Source of the DNA: Myxococcales bacterium
Lineage (GTDB): Bacteria > Myxococcota_A > Polyangia > Haliangiales > Haliangiaceae
Direction: 5' to 3'
Length of the DNA stretch: 64,000 nt
Assembly: GCA_016706545.1 (NCBI GenBank)
Contig: JADJJK010000026.1
Span: 1-64,000 of the forward strand
In this document: positions 1 to 11,486 of the stretch, in pieces
Position numbering within the stretch: the first letter of the stretch is position 1
Layout of the letters: each line of letters opens with the position of its first letter
Made by a program: the position numbers and the translations under genes
Notes under the pieces: generated by a model
Seen by the model: only the letters and a program-made list of their open reading frames with translations
What the model was told of the DNA's origin: nothing
Databases searched by the model: none

Positions 1-72
1 CTTTCGCAGCCAATGTGCCCCAGGCGCTGCGATCGAGCGTGTTGGGTCGCCCTGCGCAAGCTGGCGCGCGTT

Positions 73-600
73 GGTCACCGCGCTTCACCACGTTGCCGCG
101 ACCGGCACCATGCTTTTGCGCCCTCCGCCCATCACGTGCCAGCGCGACCCAGGCGCAGAGTGGTGATCGCGACCCAGGCGCAGGGTCACCACGCATCACC
201 AGGTTGCATCGACCGCGGGCCGCGCTTCTTCGATCGGCGCCCCTAGACCAGGGTGGCCCTGTGCGAGCTGGCGCGCGATGGTCACCACGCATCACTAGGT
301 TGCGGCAACCTCGGGCCGCGCTTCTTCGATCGGCGCCCCTGGGCCAGGGGCGCCTTGCGCGAGCTGAGCTGGCGCGCGATGGTCACCACGCATCACCAGG
401 TTGCGGCGACCGCAAGCCGCGCTTCTTCGATCGGCGCCCCGTGGTCCAGGGTACTGAGCGAGCTGGCGCGCGATGGTCACCACGCATCACCGGGTTGCGG
501 CGACCGCGCACCCGCAGTTCTTCGACCGGCGCCCCTGGGCCAGTGTGGCCCTGTGCGAGCTGGCGCGCGATGGTCACCACACCGAGACCCAGACCCAGAC
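73..600. repeat. Degenerate ~97-bp tandem repeat array
   Basis: The motif ggtcaccacgcatcacc recurs at 184, 280, 381, 475 and (truncated) 572, giving periods of 96, 101, 94 and 97 bp; a more degraded copy begins at 73. Each unit also carries cgcgcttcttcgatcggcgc followed by a gagctggcgcgcgatg block. Open frames run through the array, but the unit lengths differ by non-multiples of three and the translation is a low-complexity Arg/Ala/Pro string, so I do not call a gene. From about 590 to 800 I see no repeat and no convincing gene. Confidence 0.8.
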
Positions 601-802
601 CGAAGCCGAACCCCGGGCCCCGCACGCACAGACGCCTGGCCGCAGGTGATCGAAGTGAGCCAGACCCGCGGTGCCAGGTTGTGCCACCGGCCGTGACGTG
701 AGGCACCGTCGGGATCGGCGCCGACGGCGCACATCGTCACCGCCAGGGCCGCGTCAAGGACAACCGCGGGACAGAGCTGACCGCGCATGAGATGCTCGCC
801 TT

Positions 803-1651
803 GTGATTTCACCTCTCAGGGCGGTCTTGTCGCTGGCAATCGCCAGCTGTCTTCTCGGTGCGTGCGCAGGTGCGCTCTCGAGCTTTCAGCCGGCGCACGT
901 CGGCAAGAAGGGCCAGGTGCGAGCCGAGGCCGGCATGGACATCTCGGTGCCGCTGGGCACCTTCTCCGATCTGATCGATACCGCCAAGGCGCTGGCCAGC
1001 ACCGCCAACGAGCGCGAGCTGACCGAGGCCGAGCGCACCAAGGTGCTCGAGGCGGGCGCCAGCGTGGCGCTCGCTCCTCCCGGCGTGGTCACTCACATCG
1101 GCGGCACCTATGTCCCGCTCGACCACCTGGAGCTTGGCCTGCGCACCGCTGGCGGCGGCTGGCGCGCCGGCGCGCGCTATCAGCTACTCTCGCAGGAACG
1201 ACACAAGCTCGATCTCTCCGCTGGCGTCGCGGTCTCGCGCTTCGCGTACGAGTTCCCCGTCTCCGACATCATCGGCATCGTCTCGCTCGATGACTTCACC
1301 CGCTACGGGCTGGAGATCCCCGTCACCGTCGGCCAGCACGGCTCCTGGTACCGCTGGTGGATGGGGCCGCGCCTGATGTTCGACCGCTTCTCCACCAAGA
1401 TGACGTACCTGCAGCCGGCCATCGGCTCGCTGCCCGCCAGCGAGACCATCGCCTCCATCAAGGGCACCAGCTCCCTGCTCGGCGCCCAGGGCGGCGTGGC
1501 CGTGGGCTTTCGCAAGGTGTTCATCGCCGTGGAGTTCACCGCGGTGAACCTGGACAGCAGCGCCACCATGACGCTGCTCTCCAACAAGCAAGACATCGAC
1601 GTCGGCGGCCTCGTGATCTACCCCGGCATCGCCATCATGGGCGAGCTCTGA
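803..1651 (+). CDS. Exported lipoprotein, probable outer-envelope beta-rich protein
   Basis: A 282-residue protein starting at GTG with a hydrophobic N-terminus ending in the lipobox LLGAC (Cys at about residue 21), so a lipoprotein anchored in the envelope is expected. Residues 60-90 look helical; the rest is rich in alternating hydrophobic and aromatic residues (WYRWWMGPRLMF, GAQGGVAVGFRK) as in small beta-barrel or porin-like proteins of myxobacteria. No catalytic motif is visible and I do not recognise a named family. It stands alone, with the repeat array upstream and about 190 bp of non-coding sequence before the CcdA-like gene. The start is chosen because it puts the lipobox at the normal distance from the N-terminus. 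Confidence 0.8.
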   Translation: MISPLRAVLSLAIASCLLGACAGALSSFQPAHVGKKGQVRAEAGMDISVPLGTFSDLIDTAKALASTANERELTEAERTKVLEAGASVALAPPGVVTHIGGTYVPLDHLELGLRTAGGGWRAGARYQLLSQERHKLDLSAGVAVSRFAYEFPVSDIIGIVSLDDFTRYGLEIPVTVGQHGSWYRWWMGPRLMFDRFSTKMTYLQPAIGSLPASETIASIKGTSSLLGAQGGVAVGFRKVFIAVEFTAVNLDSSATMTLLSNKQDIDVGGLVIYPGIAIMGEL

Positions 1652-1840
1652 GCCGCGCCCACTGCCCCCGGCTCGCGCAGCCACGAGCGGCGGGGCAGCG
1701 CGACGGAGCGCGGCCCCGCCGCGCCCAGGCCCCGGAGCATTGTCATCGGAGAGGCCTCCTGGCTCCCTACCGGGACGAACTGCAGCCGCTGGAAGGTCCC
1801 GCGGTCAGAGGTTGCCGCCCCGATGGGATGCGCATAAGCC

Positions 1841-2089
1841 ATGAGCATGCCGTCCGCTCGCCGCAAGCCACGCAAGGTGCCAACCAACGTGTCGGTGCGG
1901 CCTGAGCTGGTCAGCGAAGCTCGCTCCCGCTCGCCCAACATCTCGGAGATCGTCGTGCATGCGCTGGAACAAGCGCTGCGCGAGCGGCGCCGCCAGGGGT
2001 GGCTCGCAGAGAACCGGGAGCCCATCGACCAGTACAACCAGCGGGCCACCAAGCGCGGCATGTTCAGCGATAGCTGGCGTCGGTTCTGA
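1841..2089 (+). CDS. CcdA-family antitoxin without a functional partner
   Basis: An 82-residue protein typical of the type II antitoxin CcdA. The N-terminal half has a ribbon-helix-helix pattern (TNVSVRPELVSEARS, then NISEIVVHALEQALRE), and the C-terminal half has the CcdA toxin-binding tail with WLAENREPIDQYNQ and a terminal FSDSWRRF. CcdA binds its own operator and neutralises the gyrase poison CcdB, normally encoded immediately downstream and often overlapping. Here no CcdB frame follows; only a short CcdB-like beginning is readable after the stop (see next entry). A second in-frame ATG at 1847 is an alternative start. The gene is therefore an orphan antitoxin: a relic, or possibly an antidote against incoming CcdB. 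Confidence 0.85.
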   Translation: MSMPSARRKPRKVPTNVSVRPELVSEARSRSPNISEIVVHALEQALRERRRQGWLAENREPIDQYNQRATKRGMFSDSWRRF

Positions 2090-2175
2090 GCCAGCCCGTT
2101 TGACCTGTATCAGGTAGCTCGACGCCCAGCCGAGCGTTTGCTTGGGCGACGTGTCGAACGATGCTTCTTGGCGCC
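2090..2175 (+). pseudogene. Possible remnant of CcdB toxin
   Basis: Directly after the CcdA stop, the same reading frame gives A-S-P-F-D-L-Y-Q, which resembles the usual CcdB beginning (xxFDVYxN). It is followed by an Arg-rich string without further CcdB character and no start codon. The position, exactly where ccdB normally sits, is the main argument. Evidence is thin because only about eight residues match. Confidence 0.25.
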
Positions 2176-2270
2176 CTTTCGAGGTCCTAGCGTTATCACC
2201 AGGCTCTGCCCAATGACCTCACAATGGCAGCACGGTCTACAGTCGAAAATCTGAACCTGCCTCGAGCTTC

Positions 2271-2471
2271 TCACCACGGACTGGGCCGTACGCACCGCCC
2301 GGCGGCCAATTCCTCATGGTTAGCAAAAAGGCCCTTCTCGGTTCGTGCTGCCACCAGCTGTTTCGCCAGTTCGCGACGTGCGATGGCTTCCGCAAGCAAC
2401 TCAGGGAACCTTGGATCTTTCTTCGTGCTCTCCTCGATCAGCTCATCAAGGAAATCTTTTCCACGACTCAT
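2271..2471 (-). pseudogene. Truncated HigA/Xre-type antitoxin remnant
   Basis: Translation from the ATG at 2471 begins MSRGKDFLDELIEESTKKDP and continues to LAKQLVAARTEKGL. This is the standard N-terminal arm of a HigA-like antitoxin, which normally continues into SQxxVAxxxGTSQ of the helix-turn-helix. Here the match stops after EKGL and the frame runs into an unrelated tail (FANHEELAAGRCVRPSPW). The DNA-binding domain is therefore missing. The segment is visibly less GC-rich than its surroundings, as expected of a transferred addiction module. It lies just downstream of a toxin-like fragment on the same strand, in the toxin-first order typical of higBA. Confidence 0.6.
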
Positions 2472-2491
2472 GGCTGATCTAAGGACAACAA

Positions 2492-2686
2492 TCACGGTTC
2501 GCGCAAGCCTCTGCTACCAACACTTGTCGCGTTCAACGCTACAGCCTCAAGGATAGCTCTGGGAACGAATCGATAACGCTTCGACATATCTATTCTGAGC
2601 TCAAACATGAAATGTCTATATAAGCGACTCAGACGGCTCTGGTGAGCCTCCACGTACTTTCTTCTTGATGTCTTCCGGCTCTCCAC
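2492..2686 (-). pseudogene. RelE/HigB-type toxin remnant
   Basis: The frame reads ...SRLYRHFMFELRIDMSKRYRF..., matching the core strand segment of RelE/HigB/ParE-fold toxins (leucine-rich lead, xxELRIxxxxxYRF). Neither the N-terminal helical half nor the expected C-terminal strand and KKTxxTP helix is present; after YRF the frame degenerates and stops. It lies immediately upstream of the HigA-like remnant on the same strand, so the two are the remains of one operon. Between about 2690 and 3130 there are other short AT-richer frames, none recognisable. Confidence 0.45.
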
Positions 2687-3134
2687 CCAACAGAATACGC
2701 ACCTTTTTGAATGAGCTTCCCTTCAGCGGCGCAGCAAGTGAACCTCTCTGTATTCTGAAGTCTCTCCGAGTTTCTTGTCGTCCCTGTTCTTAAACCCATC
2801 GGAAGCGTTGAACATGTTTTCCTTCATCGATCATTACGTTTTGGCGCAAACGTCGATTTCGTAAAGATCTTCGATGCGCCTTCCCCGGCACACGCCTTTT
2901 AGGTCAGATAACGCCACAGAACAGAATGAATCGCACCACGTCATTCGGCGTGACCATCGGAGCAGGCTGATCTGAGCCTCCTCGCTGACGCGCGGAAGTC
3001 CTCCAGCGTTGCAGCGCAGCGGCGATTGGACAGGGCTCGTCAACGCCCGCCGCCAGCAGGTGCGCTGACGACAGCGCCGCCGCCGCGGCGCTGCACTTTC
3101 CGATAACTCCGCTGTGCGTGCCAAAACGCGAAGC

Positions 3135-3160
3135 GGCGCGCCCTCACGAGAGGACGCGCC
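3135..3160 (-). terminator. Hairpin terminator downstream of nrdJ
   Basis: Read on the minus strand this is an 11-bp stem (one G-T wobble) with a TCGT loop, about 50 bp beyond the nrdJ stop. It is followed within about 13 nt by a run of four T. This is a good candidate for the end of the nrdJ transcript. Confidence 0.55.
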
Positions 3161-3208
3161 GGGCCTCGTCACGGCTCTATGAGCGCGACGAGCGTGGAGT
3201 CGGAACGA

Positions 3209-6094
<2,886 letters not shown>

Positions 6095-6663
6095 GTCCCC
6101 TCCGGGTAGGATTCGCAGCGGCGTTGGCGGGTTAGTACGCGAGAACGAAGAACGACGAAAAGGAAGCTAGCGTGCGGACAATAGAGGACTCCCTGGAGAG
6201 ATTTATATCCCCATGAAATCCCCTGGTTTTCTTGAACGTTCGCCTCGCTGCACCGCTGCCTTGCCCGATGGCAAGAGCATGGCTTTTGGGTGGCGCGGCG
6301 GAGCTTTGTTTTATTCAGGTCGCACATGCGGGGCAAGAAAAAGCGCCACTAGATTTAGGGGGTGAGGGGGCCTTGGGTACGACTGCTAGTGTGTCTGGGC
6401 GGTGGTTATTCACGGCAACTGCCTGTGGATTGCTGCGGAAAACCTCTGGCGAACGCCTACAAATCGGAGAGATCTTCGAGCAGTAGCAAAGCCTGTGGGC
6501 AACCCTGTGGATTGTGAATGGCGAGCCGGCACGGGGTGCGACTCCCGGAGAGATCTCCCCGCAAAAAAATTTGCCCCGCTGTCACCGATGCGGTGAAAGA
6601 GAGGGTTTTCCTGCGAGGTTGCGCTGCAATTTCAGTGAGCGCGGCTACCCGGCGCCAATACGC
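6095..6663. promoter_or_regulatory. Long nrdJ upstream region with DnaA-box-like motifs
   Basis: A 569-bp gene-free stretch, less GC-rich than the flanks, between nrdJ and the L,D-transpeptidase gene (both minus strand). It holds TTATTCACG at 6406, TGTGGATTG at 6424, TGTGGGCAA at 6494 and TGTGGATTG at 6506. All are close to the DnaA box TTATCCACA or its complement, but none is perfect. I searched for a cobalamin riboswitch in the nrdJ direction and for paired NrdR boxes and could not see either. The ribosome site of nrdJ lies at the left edge. Confidence 0.4.
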
Positions 6664-8166
6664 TCAGAGGTCTTCCGCTGGCGGCGCGCCGGTGGCGCGC
6701 AGCTCCTGGACCCGCTTGGCGTACCCGCGCAGCTCCGGGGTGGGGTCCGCCTTGCTGCGCACGCGGACGAGCGAGCCTGGCGCTTCCAGGATGCCGGCGG
6801 TCATGGTCCACCCTGGCGGCACGAAGGGATCGCTCCAGAAGTACAGCCAGCGCGCATCGGTGGGCGCGAGGTTCACGCAGCCGTGGCTCTTGGTGATGCC
6901 AAAGTCGTCGTGCCAGTACGAGGTGTGGAGCGCCAGCCCCTTCTCCGGGCTGTAGAACTGGGTCCACGGCACCGTCGCCACCGAGTACGGATCTTCTCCG
7001 GACAGGCCGTTCATGTCGTTCTCCGCCATCTTCTTCCAGATGCGGTACACGCCGGTCTCGGTCGGGGTCTGCTTGGCGCCGCCGGAGACCAGGGTCGCGT
7101 AGACCGGCAGCTCCCCTTCGTACGCGACGAGGATCTGCGTGTCGAGGTCGACGTCGATCCAGCGCTCGTTGGGCAACAGCAACGGCGGCGGCGCCGCCGC
7201 CACGAACAGGCGCAGCGAGCTGGCGTCGATCCACTCCGCGGCGCCGATGCGATAGGCATACGGCCGGCCGGCGGCGTCCGCCGCGGTCTCGAGCAGGGAC
7301 ACCACCATGCGGCGCGGGACCTGGCGCTTGGCGCCGGTCTTGGCCGTCTCCCGGGTCCAGGCCGTCAGGCCACCGCCGCGCGGCCACACGAAGGCCACCG
7401 GCGCCAGAAGGCCGGTGTCGTCGCCCAGGCGGGAGCCGCGAAACTCGCTGGGCTTGTGACGGTGAATGGCCGACGCCAGCAGGTACTCGTTCTCGGTGGG
7501 GCTGATCTTCCAGTACACCTTGTCGTCGACGACCAGCTCCTTGTACTGGCGCACCTTGACCGAGCCGACCATGGGCCTGCCCGGGACGAGCTTGGGTCCG
7601 TCGCCTCGCTTGCCATCGGGTTCGTCGGCGTCGCCGAGCTGGCTGGGAGAGGTCACCGGCGCGCCGCGCTTGGCGGCCTTGCTTTTGGCGGCCTTCTTGC
7701 CCTTGGGCGCTGGCTTGGGAGCCTCGAGCACCATGGTGGTGGCGCCCTGGTCCACGACCTTGCCATAGACGCCGGGCACGATCTCGCCGCGATCGAGCCG
7801 CGGCAGCTCGTCGCCCTTGGGCGGCTCGGGGCGGGGCTCGAGGTGCTCGGCGCACACCCAGCCGCGCGGCACGAGCTCCACCCACACGCTGGCGCAGCCC
7901 TCGCCGCGCACGGCGCGGCCAAAGCCCACGCGCGTGTCGATGGCGATGGTGCCGATGCGCTTGGCGGACTCGAACGGCTCGAAGCGCACGCCCACGGTGC
8001 GCCGCAGCTCGAGCGACAGGGTGCCGGGCGGAAACGGGGAGGGCTCCGACGGCAGCGCCGGCTCGGGCCGTGAGCGCGTCGCCCCGCTGGCGGGGGCTTC
8101 GGGCGCGGGAGCCGGATCGCCCTTGCAGGCCGCAAGGCAGATCAGCGCGAGCACAGCCGAACGCAC
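6664..8166 (-). CDS. L,D-transpeptidase (YkuD) lipoprotein with SH3-like N-terminus
   Basis: A 500-residue lipoprotein predicted to cross-link peptidoglycan or attach proteins to it from the periplasm. I chose the GTG at 8166, which starts a short signal peptide ending in the lipobox CLAAC; the upstream open frame is non-coding in character. Residues 50-110 look like a bacterial SH3 domain (VGVRFEPFESAKRIG, WVELVPRGWVCAEHL). The YkuD domain is at about residues 330-470, with ILVAYEGELPVYATLVSGG, the histidine segment ALHTSYWHDDFG and the catalytic motif SHGCVNL (about residue 426) followed by DARWLYFW. The middle is a Lys/Ala linker (KPAPKGKKAAKSKAAKRG). No partner gene is adjacent. Confidence 0.92.
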   Translation of the reverse strand: MRSAVLALICLAACKGDPAPAPEAPASGATRSRPEPALPSEPSPFPPGTLSLELRRTVGVRFEPFESAKRIGTIAIDTRVGFGRAVRGEGCASVWVELVPRGWVCAEHLEPRPEPPKGDELPRLDRGEIVPGVYGKVVDQGATTMVLEAPKPAPKGKKAAKSKAAKRGAPVTSPSQLGDADEPDGKRGDGPKLVPGRPMVGSVKVRQYKELVVDDKVYWKISPTENEYLLASAIHRHKPSEFRGSRLGDDTGLLAPVAFVWPRGGGLTAWTRETAKTGAKRQVPRRMVVSLLETAADAAGRPYAYRIGAAEWIDASSLRLFVAAAPPPLLLPNERWIDVDLDTQILVAYEGELPVYATLVSGGAKQTPTETGVYRIWKKMAENDMNGLSGEDPYSVATVPWTQFYSPEKGLALHTSYWHDDFGITKSHGCVNLAPTDARWLYFWSDPFVPPGWTMTAGILEAPGSLVRVRSKADPTPELRGYAKRVQELRATGAPPAEDL

Positions 8167-8513
8167 AGCCTTTGGATAACACACCGCAGGCGAGGATGCC
8201 GGGCCTCGAGCGAGCGGCTTGGGGTTGCGGCGGGCCAGGCGGCCGGCCAGGCGGCCGGCCACACGCCCGCGATCGAGTCCCGCGCGGCCACCGCGCGCGG
8301 CCAGGCCGGCGAGACGCGCAGGGGCGGCAAACTGCCGCGCCCACGCCGCGGGTACCGGCGCCCACGGGGAGTGGGTTGACCGAGTGCTTCGAACCACACC
8401 AGCTCAAGGAGATGCAGCGCCGATCGCCGGTGGATCCCGCTCGTTCGATCAGGGCACCAGACGGCAGGCGTGTCCAGACGGTCCCCGCCGCGACCGTGGT
8501 AACGTGGTCGGCC
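8167..8513. other. Divergent intergenic region
   Basis: This 347-bp region separates the divergently transcribed L,D-transpeptidase and MshEN genes and must hold both promoters. It contains a short tandem ccaggcggccgg repeat at about 8235-8262. I see no gene and no recognisable operator. Confidence 0.5.
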
Positions 8514-9764
8514 ATGAAGCTCGGAGAGATGCTCATCCGCGACGGCCGCCTCAGCCCTGCGCAGTTGCAGACGGCGCTGTCGCTGCAAGCGCGAGACGGC
8601 GGCCGGCTTGGCACCGTGCTCTTCGAGCTCGGGTTCGTGGACCTGGACGCCACCACGGTGTACCTGGGGCTCGAGCTTGGGATCCCCATCGCGACCGGAG
8701 CCATGCTGGAGCGCGCCAAGCGCTCTGCGGTGCGGCTCCTGCAAGCAAACCAGGCCTTCCGCCACAAGTGCGTGCCGCTGGTGGTGCAGGACCGCCAGCT
8801 CATCGCCGCGGTGGAGGACCCGCACGATCTGGCCAACCTGGAGCAGATCTCGCAGCTCACCGGCTACCGCGTGCTGCCGCGCGTCGCGCCCGAGGTGCGG
8901 ATCTACTACTACGTCGAGCGCTACTACGGCGTCCCGCGCCCGCTGCGCTTCGTGGCGCTGGGAGATCTGCCGCGCGGCGATGAAGGCGCAGCCCATCAAG
9001 GGCTGCCCGCGCCGCCGCTGCCGGGCCTGCCCCCCTTGGCCTCGCAGCCGCTGACCGCGCCAGGGCCGGCGTTCAAGCTGCACACCACCCAGCGCATGGA
9101 GCGGCTCGACACCAACAACCGCTTCGACGACTCGGAGGCGCTCGAGCTGGAGGCGGAGGATCTGATCGTCAGCCTGGACGCAGACGACGCCGCCGCTGCC
9201 GAGGCCGCGCCGCTGGGCGTGGCCTCTCGCACGGTGACCGCGGATCGCATGACCGCCATGGCGCCGCCGATGGAGCCCACGCCGGGGCCCGAGACCATGA
9301 CCGCGCTGACCGCGGCCGAAGATCGCAATCAGATCGTCGCAGCGCTCCTGGGCTACGCCAGCTACCTGTTCGAGGGCGCCGTGCTGTTCACGGTGCGAGA
9401 TCAGCTCGCCTTTGGATGGAAGGCCACCGGCAACCTGCCTGGTCACGCCTTCGTGGAGCACATCCTCATCCCGCTCGAGTCACCCTCGGTGTTTCGCTCC
9501 GCCATCGAAGATGACGACGGGGTGTTCTCTGGCTCGCTGGCGCCCTCGTCGGTCCACCAGTACCTGTTCAAGGTGCTGGGCTGCGCCGAGCCCGCCGCCG
9601 CGGCGGTGGGGATCATCCGCATCGGCAAGCGGGTGGTGAACTTGCTCTACGGGCACCGCGCCACCAAGCTCAGCGAGACCGAAGAGGCGGAGCTGCGCAA
9701 GGTCTGCCTGAACGCGGCCGCGGCCTACGCCAGGCTCATCGCCATCGCCAAGAAGAAGGCGTAG
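8514..9764 (+). CDS. MshEN (GspE N-terminal) domain protein
   Basis: A 416-residue protein whose first 150 residues form a MshEN/GspE-N domain: MKLGEMLIRDGRLSPAQLQT, then ALSLQARDGGRLGTVLFELG, and further LGLELGIPI, VPLVVQDRQLIAAVEDPHD and ITQ-like LEQISQLTGYRVLPRVAPE. This module binds c-di-GMP in type II secretion and type IV pilus ATPases and is common in stand-alone myxobacterial regulators. A 100-residue Pro/Glu-rich linker follows. The last 140 residues form a second domain resembling GAF-like sensory folds (AALLGYASYLFEGAVLFTVR, FGWKATG). No ATPase domain is present, so this is not a secretion ATPase. The ATG at 8514 is the first that starts the domain properly. The gene ends one base short of the convergent neighbour. 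Confidence 0.8.
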   Translation: MKLGEMLIRDGRLSPAQLQTALSLQARDGGRLGTVLFELGFVDLDATTVYLGLELGIPIATGAMLERAKRSAVRLLQANQAFRHKCVPLVVQDRQLIAAVEDPHDLANLEQISQLTGYRVLPRVAPEVRIYYYVERYYGVPRPLRFVALGDLPRGDEGAAHQGLPAPPLPGLPPLASQPLTAPGPAFKLHTTQRMERLDTNNRFDDSEALELEAEDLIVSLDADDAAAAEAAPLGVASRTVTADRMTAMAPPMEPTPGPETMTALTAAEDRNQIVAALLGYASYLFEGAVLFTVRDQLAFGWKATGNLPGHAFVEHILIPLESPSVFRSAIEDDDGVFSGSLAPSSVHQYLFKVLGCAEPAAAAVGIIRIGKRVVNLLYGHRATKLSETEEAELRKVCLNAAAAYARLIAIAKKKA

Positions 9765-9765
9765 C

Positions 9766-11169
9766 TCAGTCCGGGACGAGCTGCAGCTTGATGGAGAAGC
9801 TGGCCTCGGCCGGCTCGCCGTCGTCCTTGTCCTTGGGCACCGCGAAGCGCCAAGTGGACATCAGGCCGGTGATACAGGTGTCGACGCTGGAGGCAAAGCC
9901 CTTGGCTCGGCCACCCACCGTGCGACCGGTCTCGTTGACCGTGAAGGTGAGCTGCACGCCGCCGCGCGCGGTGGGATCCGTCTTCAGGTGCTCCTTGTAG
10001 CAGCGCTTGAGGCCGGCCATGTACGCCGCCTGGATCTTGCGCAGGACCTCGTCCGGCGTGAGCGTGTTGGTGACGTCGCCTTCCTTGTCGCTGACGCTGA
10101 TGCGCCCGGCCGGGCCCTTCTCTTCGCCCTTGCCGCCGCCGGCGCTGGTGGTGCCGCCTGGCCCGTCCACGCGCGGACCGCCGCCGGTGCCCACCCGCGG
10201 ATCGCCATCACCGCGGGTGCCACGGCCGGTGCCGCCGCCGATGCCCACGGTCCGGCCGCTCTCGTTGACCTCGGTGATCTCGCTGCTCAGGTCGCCGCCG
10301 GGAGCCCGGCGGCCCATGTCGCCCAGCCCACCTACCCCGCCCTCGCCCGAGACGGTGAGCGCGTTGGCGAACGCGATGGCCTCTTCGGCCGCAGCGGCGC
10401 CGCTGCCCTTGCTGCTGCCGCCGCCGTCATTCTTGGGGCCGCCGCTGCCGCCGCTCTTGGGCTGCTCCGGCTTGGCCGGCTTGGCCTCGTCCTTCTTGCC
10501 CGCGGCCTCGGTGGCGGTGCCGTTCTGCTGCGGCTGTGGCGGTGGCTCCACCTCGATGTTGTAGGTCTCGGGCTTGAAGGTCAGGTTGTAGGCGCGCTCG
10601 GCGATGCCATCATCCACTTCCGGATCCATGCGCCAGGCGATGAGCACGATGGTGAAGTGCGAGATGATCGAGATGGCCAGGATGACCGACAGCCGCGGAT
10701 CGATGCGGTCGGCGATGCTGCCGCGCACCGACGCCGGCAACATCGGCTTGGGCTGGATGGGCGGCTCGACGACGAACTGAAACAGGATCGTCAGGTCGCC
10801 CAGCGTCAGCTTGCCGCGCGAGTGCTCCGAGAGCGGCAGCGTGTAGTAGTCGCCGTGGTGCTCGGCGCTGGCCTTGGCTTGCTCGAGGAGCTGGACGCCG
10901 CCGCCGCTCTCGGAGAGCCGGCCATCCATGCCCTTTAGCACGTTGAGCTTGTACTGGTGGTCGACCGCCGGGAACAGCGGGAACTCCAGCGGCAAGCCGT
11001 CGAGCGGCACCGAGAAGGTGTTCTTCACCGACTGGCCGATGGTCACCGTGCTGCGATCTCGGATCAGCCGCTCCTCGACGATCTTGCCGCCCAGGAGGAT
11101 GCCGATGCGCAAGATGCGCGGACGAGCGCCCGTCGACGAGCCGGTCCCATTGCGATTGGAGGTGGACAT
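9766..11169 (-). CDS. GltG/PglI-like inner-membrane protein (FHA-like, TM, AgmX/PglI C-terminal domain)
   Basis: A 467-residue protein. Residues 15-130 look like a divergent FHA domain (RILRIGILLGGKIVEE, STVTIGQSVKNTFSVP). One transmembrane helix lies at about 160-180 (LSVILAISIISHFTIVLIAW). A periplasmic Pro/Gly/Lys-rich arm follows, and the last 100 residues form the TonB-like AgmX/PglI C-terminal domain (LRKIQAAYMAGLKRCYKEHL, LTFTVNETGRTV, SSVDTCITGLMSTWRF). This order matches Myxococcus GltG (PglI), which spans the inner membrane and contacts the periplasmic part of the gliding machine. The ATG overlaps the stop of the preceding small gene (TGATG), so they are translationally coupled. It is the last gene of the operon; the stator genes aglRQS are not in the window. 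Confidence 0.85.
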   Translation of the reverse strand: MSTSNRNGTGSSTGARPRILRIGILLGGKIVEERLIRDRSTVTIGQSVKNTFSVPLDGLPLEFPLFPAVDHQYKLNVLKGMDGRLSESGGGVQLLEQAKASAEHHGDYYTLPLSEHSRGKLTLGDLTILFQFVVEPPIQPKPMLPASVRGSIADRIDPRLSVILAISIISHFTIVLIAWRMDPEVDDGIAERAYNLTFKPETYNIEVEPPPQPQQNGTATEAAGKKDEAKPAKPEQPKSGGSGGPKNDGGGSSKGSGAAAAEEAIAFANALTVSGEGGVGGLGDMGRRAPGGDLSSEITEVNESGRTVGIGGGTGRGTRGDGDPRVGTGGGPRVDGPGGTTSAGGGKGEEKGPAGRISVSDKEGDVTNTLTPDEVLRKIQAAYMAGLKRCYKEHLKTDPTARGGVQLTFTVNETGRTVGGRAKGFASSVDTCITGLMSTWRFAVPKDKDDGEPAEASFSIKLQLVPD

Positions 11170-11486
11170 CAGAATGGCGCCTTCTTGACCGAGTCCAAAA
11201 TCAGCGGCATGAAGTCCTGCTTGAGGTTCTCCCACTCGTAGCTGATGTTCTTGGCGGTGAGCACGTAGACCACGCTGGGGCGAGGGACCTTGCCGCACAC
11301 GGCGATCTCGGTGTCGATCACGGTCACCGGCTTGCCGTTGATGTACTCGATGTGAAACTTGCCCTGCTTGCTCTCGCCGTCACCCTCGTCGCAGCCCTCG
11401 GCGTACGCGACGTGATGGTTCCCCAGCGCCAACGCCAGCACCAGCGCGCTGCCGATCGCCACCTGTCTCTTCGAGATTTGCACCAT
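11169..11486 (-). CDS. Small exported protein of the Glt-like cluster (GltF position)
   Basis: A 105-residue protein with a clear signal peptide (residues 1-29, cleavage after VAYA). The mature domain is about 75 residues with two cysteines (EGCDEG, AVCGKV) that could form a disulfide. The sequence is beta-rich (FHIEYINGKPVTVIDTEIAV) and ends in an amphipathic helix (YEWENLKQDFMPLILDSV). I recognise no named domain. It sits between the TPR lipoprotein gene and the GltG-like gene, the place occupied by the small gltF gene in Myxococcus xanthus, and is coupled to the downstream gene by a one-base overlap. A 136-bp gap separates it from the upstream TPR gene, which may hold an internal promoter. 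Confidence 0.75.
   Translation of the reverse strand: MVQISKRQVAIGSALVLALALGNHHVAYAEGCDEGDGESKQGKFHIEYINGKPVTVIDTEIAVCGKVPRPSVVYVLTAKNISYEWENLKQDFMPLILDSVKKAPF

Noticed and set aside
73..600. CRISPR array
   Set aside because: Repeats are about 97 bp, contiguous and degenerate, without unique spacers, and no cas genes are present.
15..701. Long open frame across the tandem repeats
   Set aside because: Unit lengths are not multiples of three, the translation is Arg/Ala/Pro low complexity, and other frames are equally open; this is a GC-rich artefact.
6406..6514. Replication origin
   Set aside because: The DnaA-like nonamers are imperfect and few, and there is no dnaA, dnaN, gidA or strongly AT-rich unwinding element nearby.
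6095..6663. Cobalamin riboswitch ahead of nrdJ
   Set aside because: A gccact sequence is present at 6342, but on the wrong strand, and the conserved B12-box surroundings are missing.
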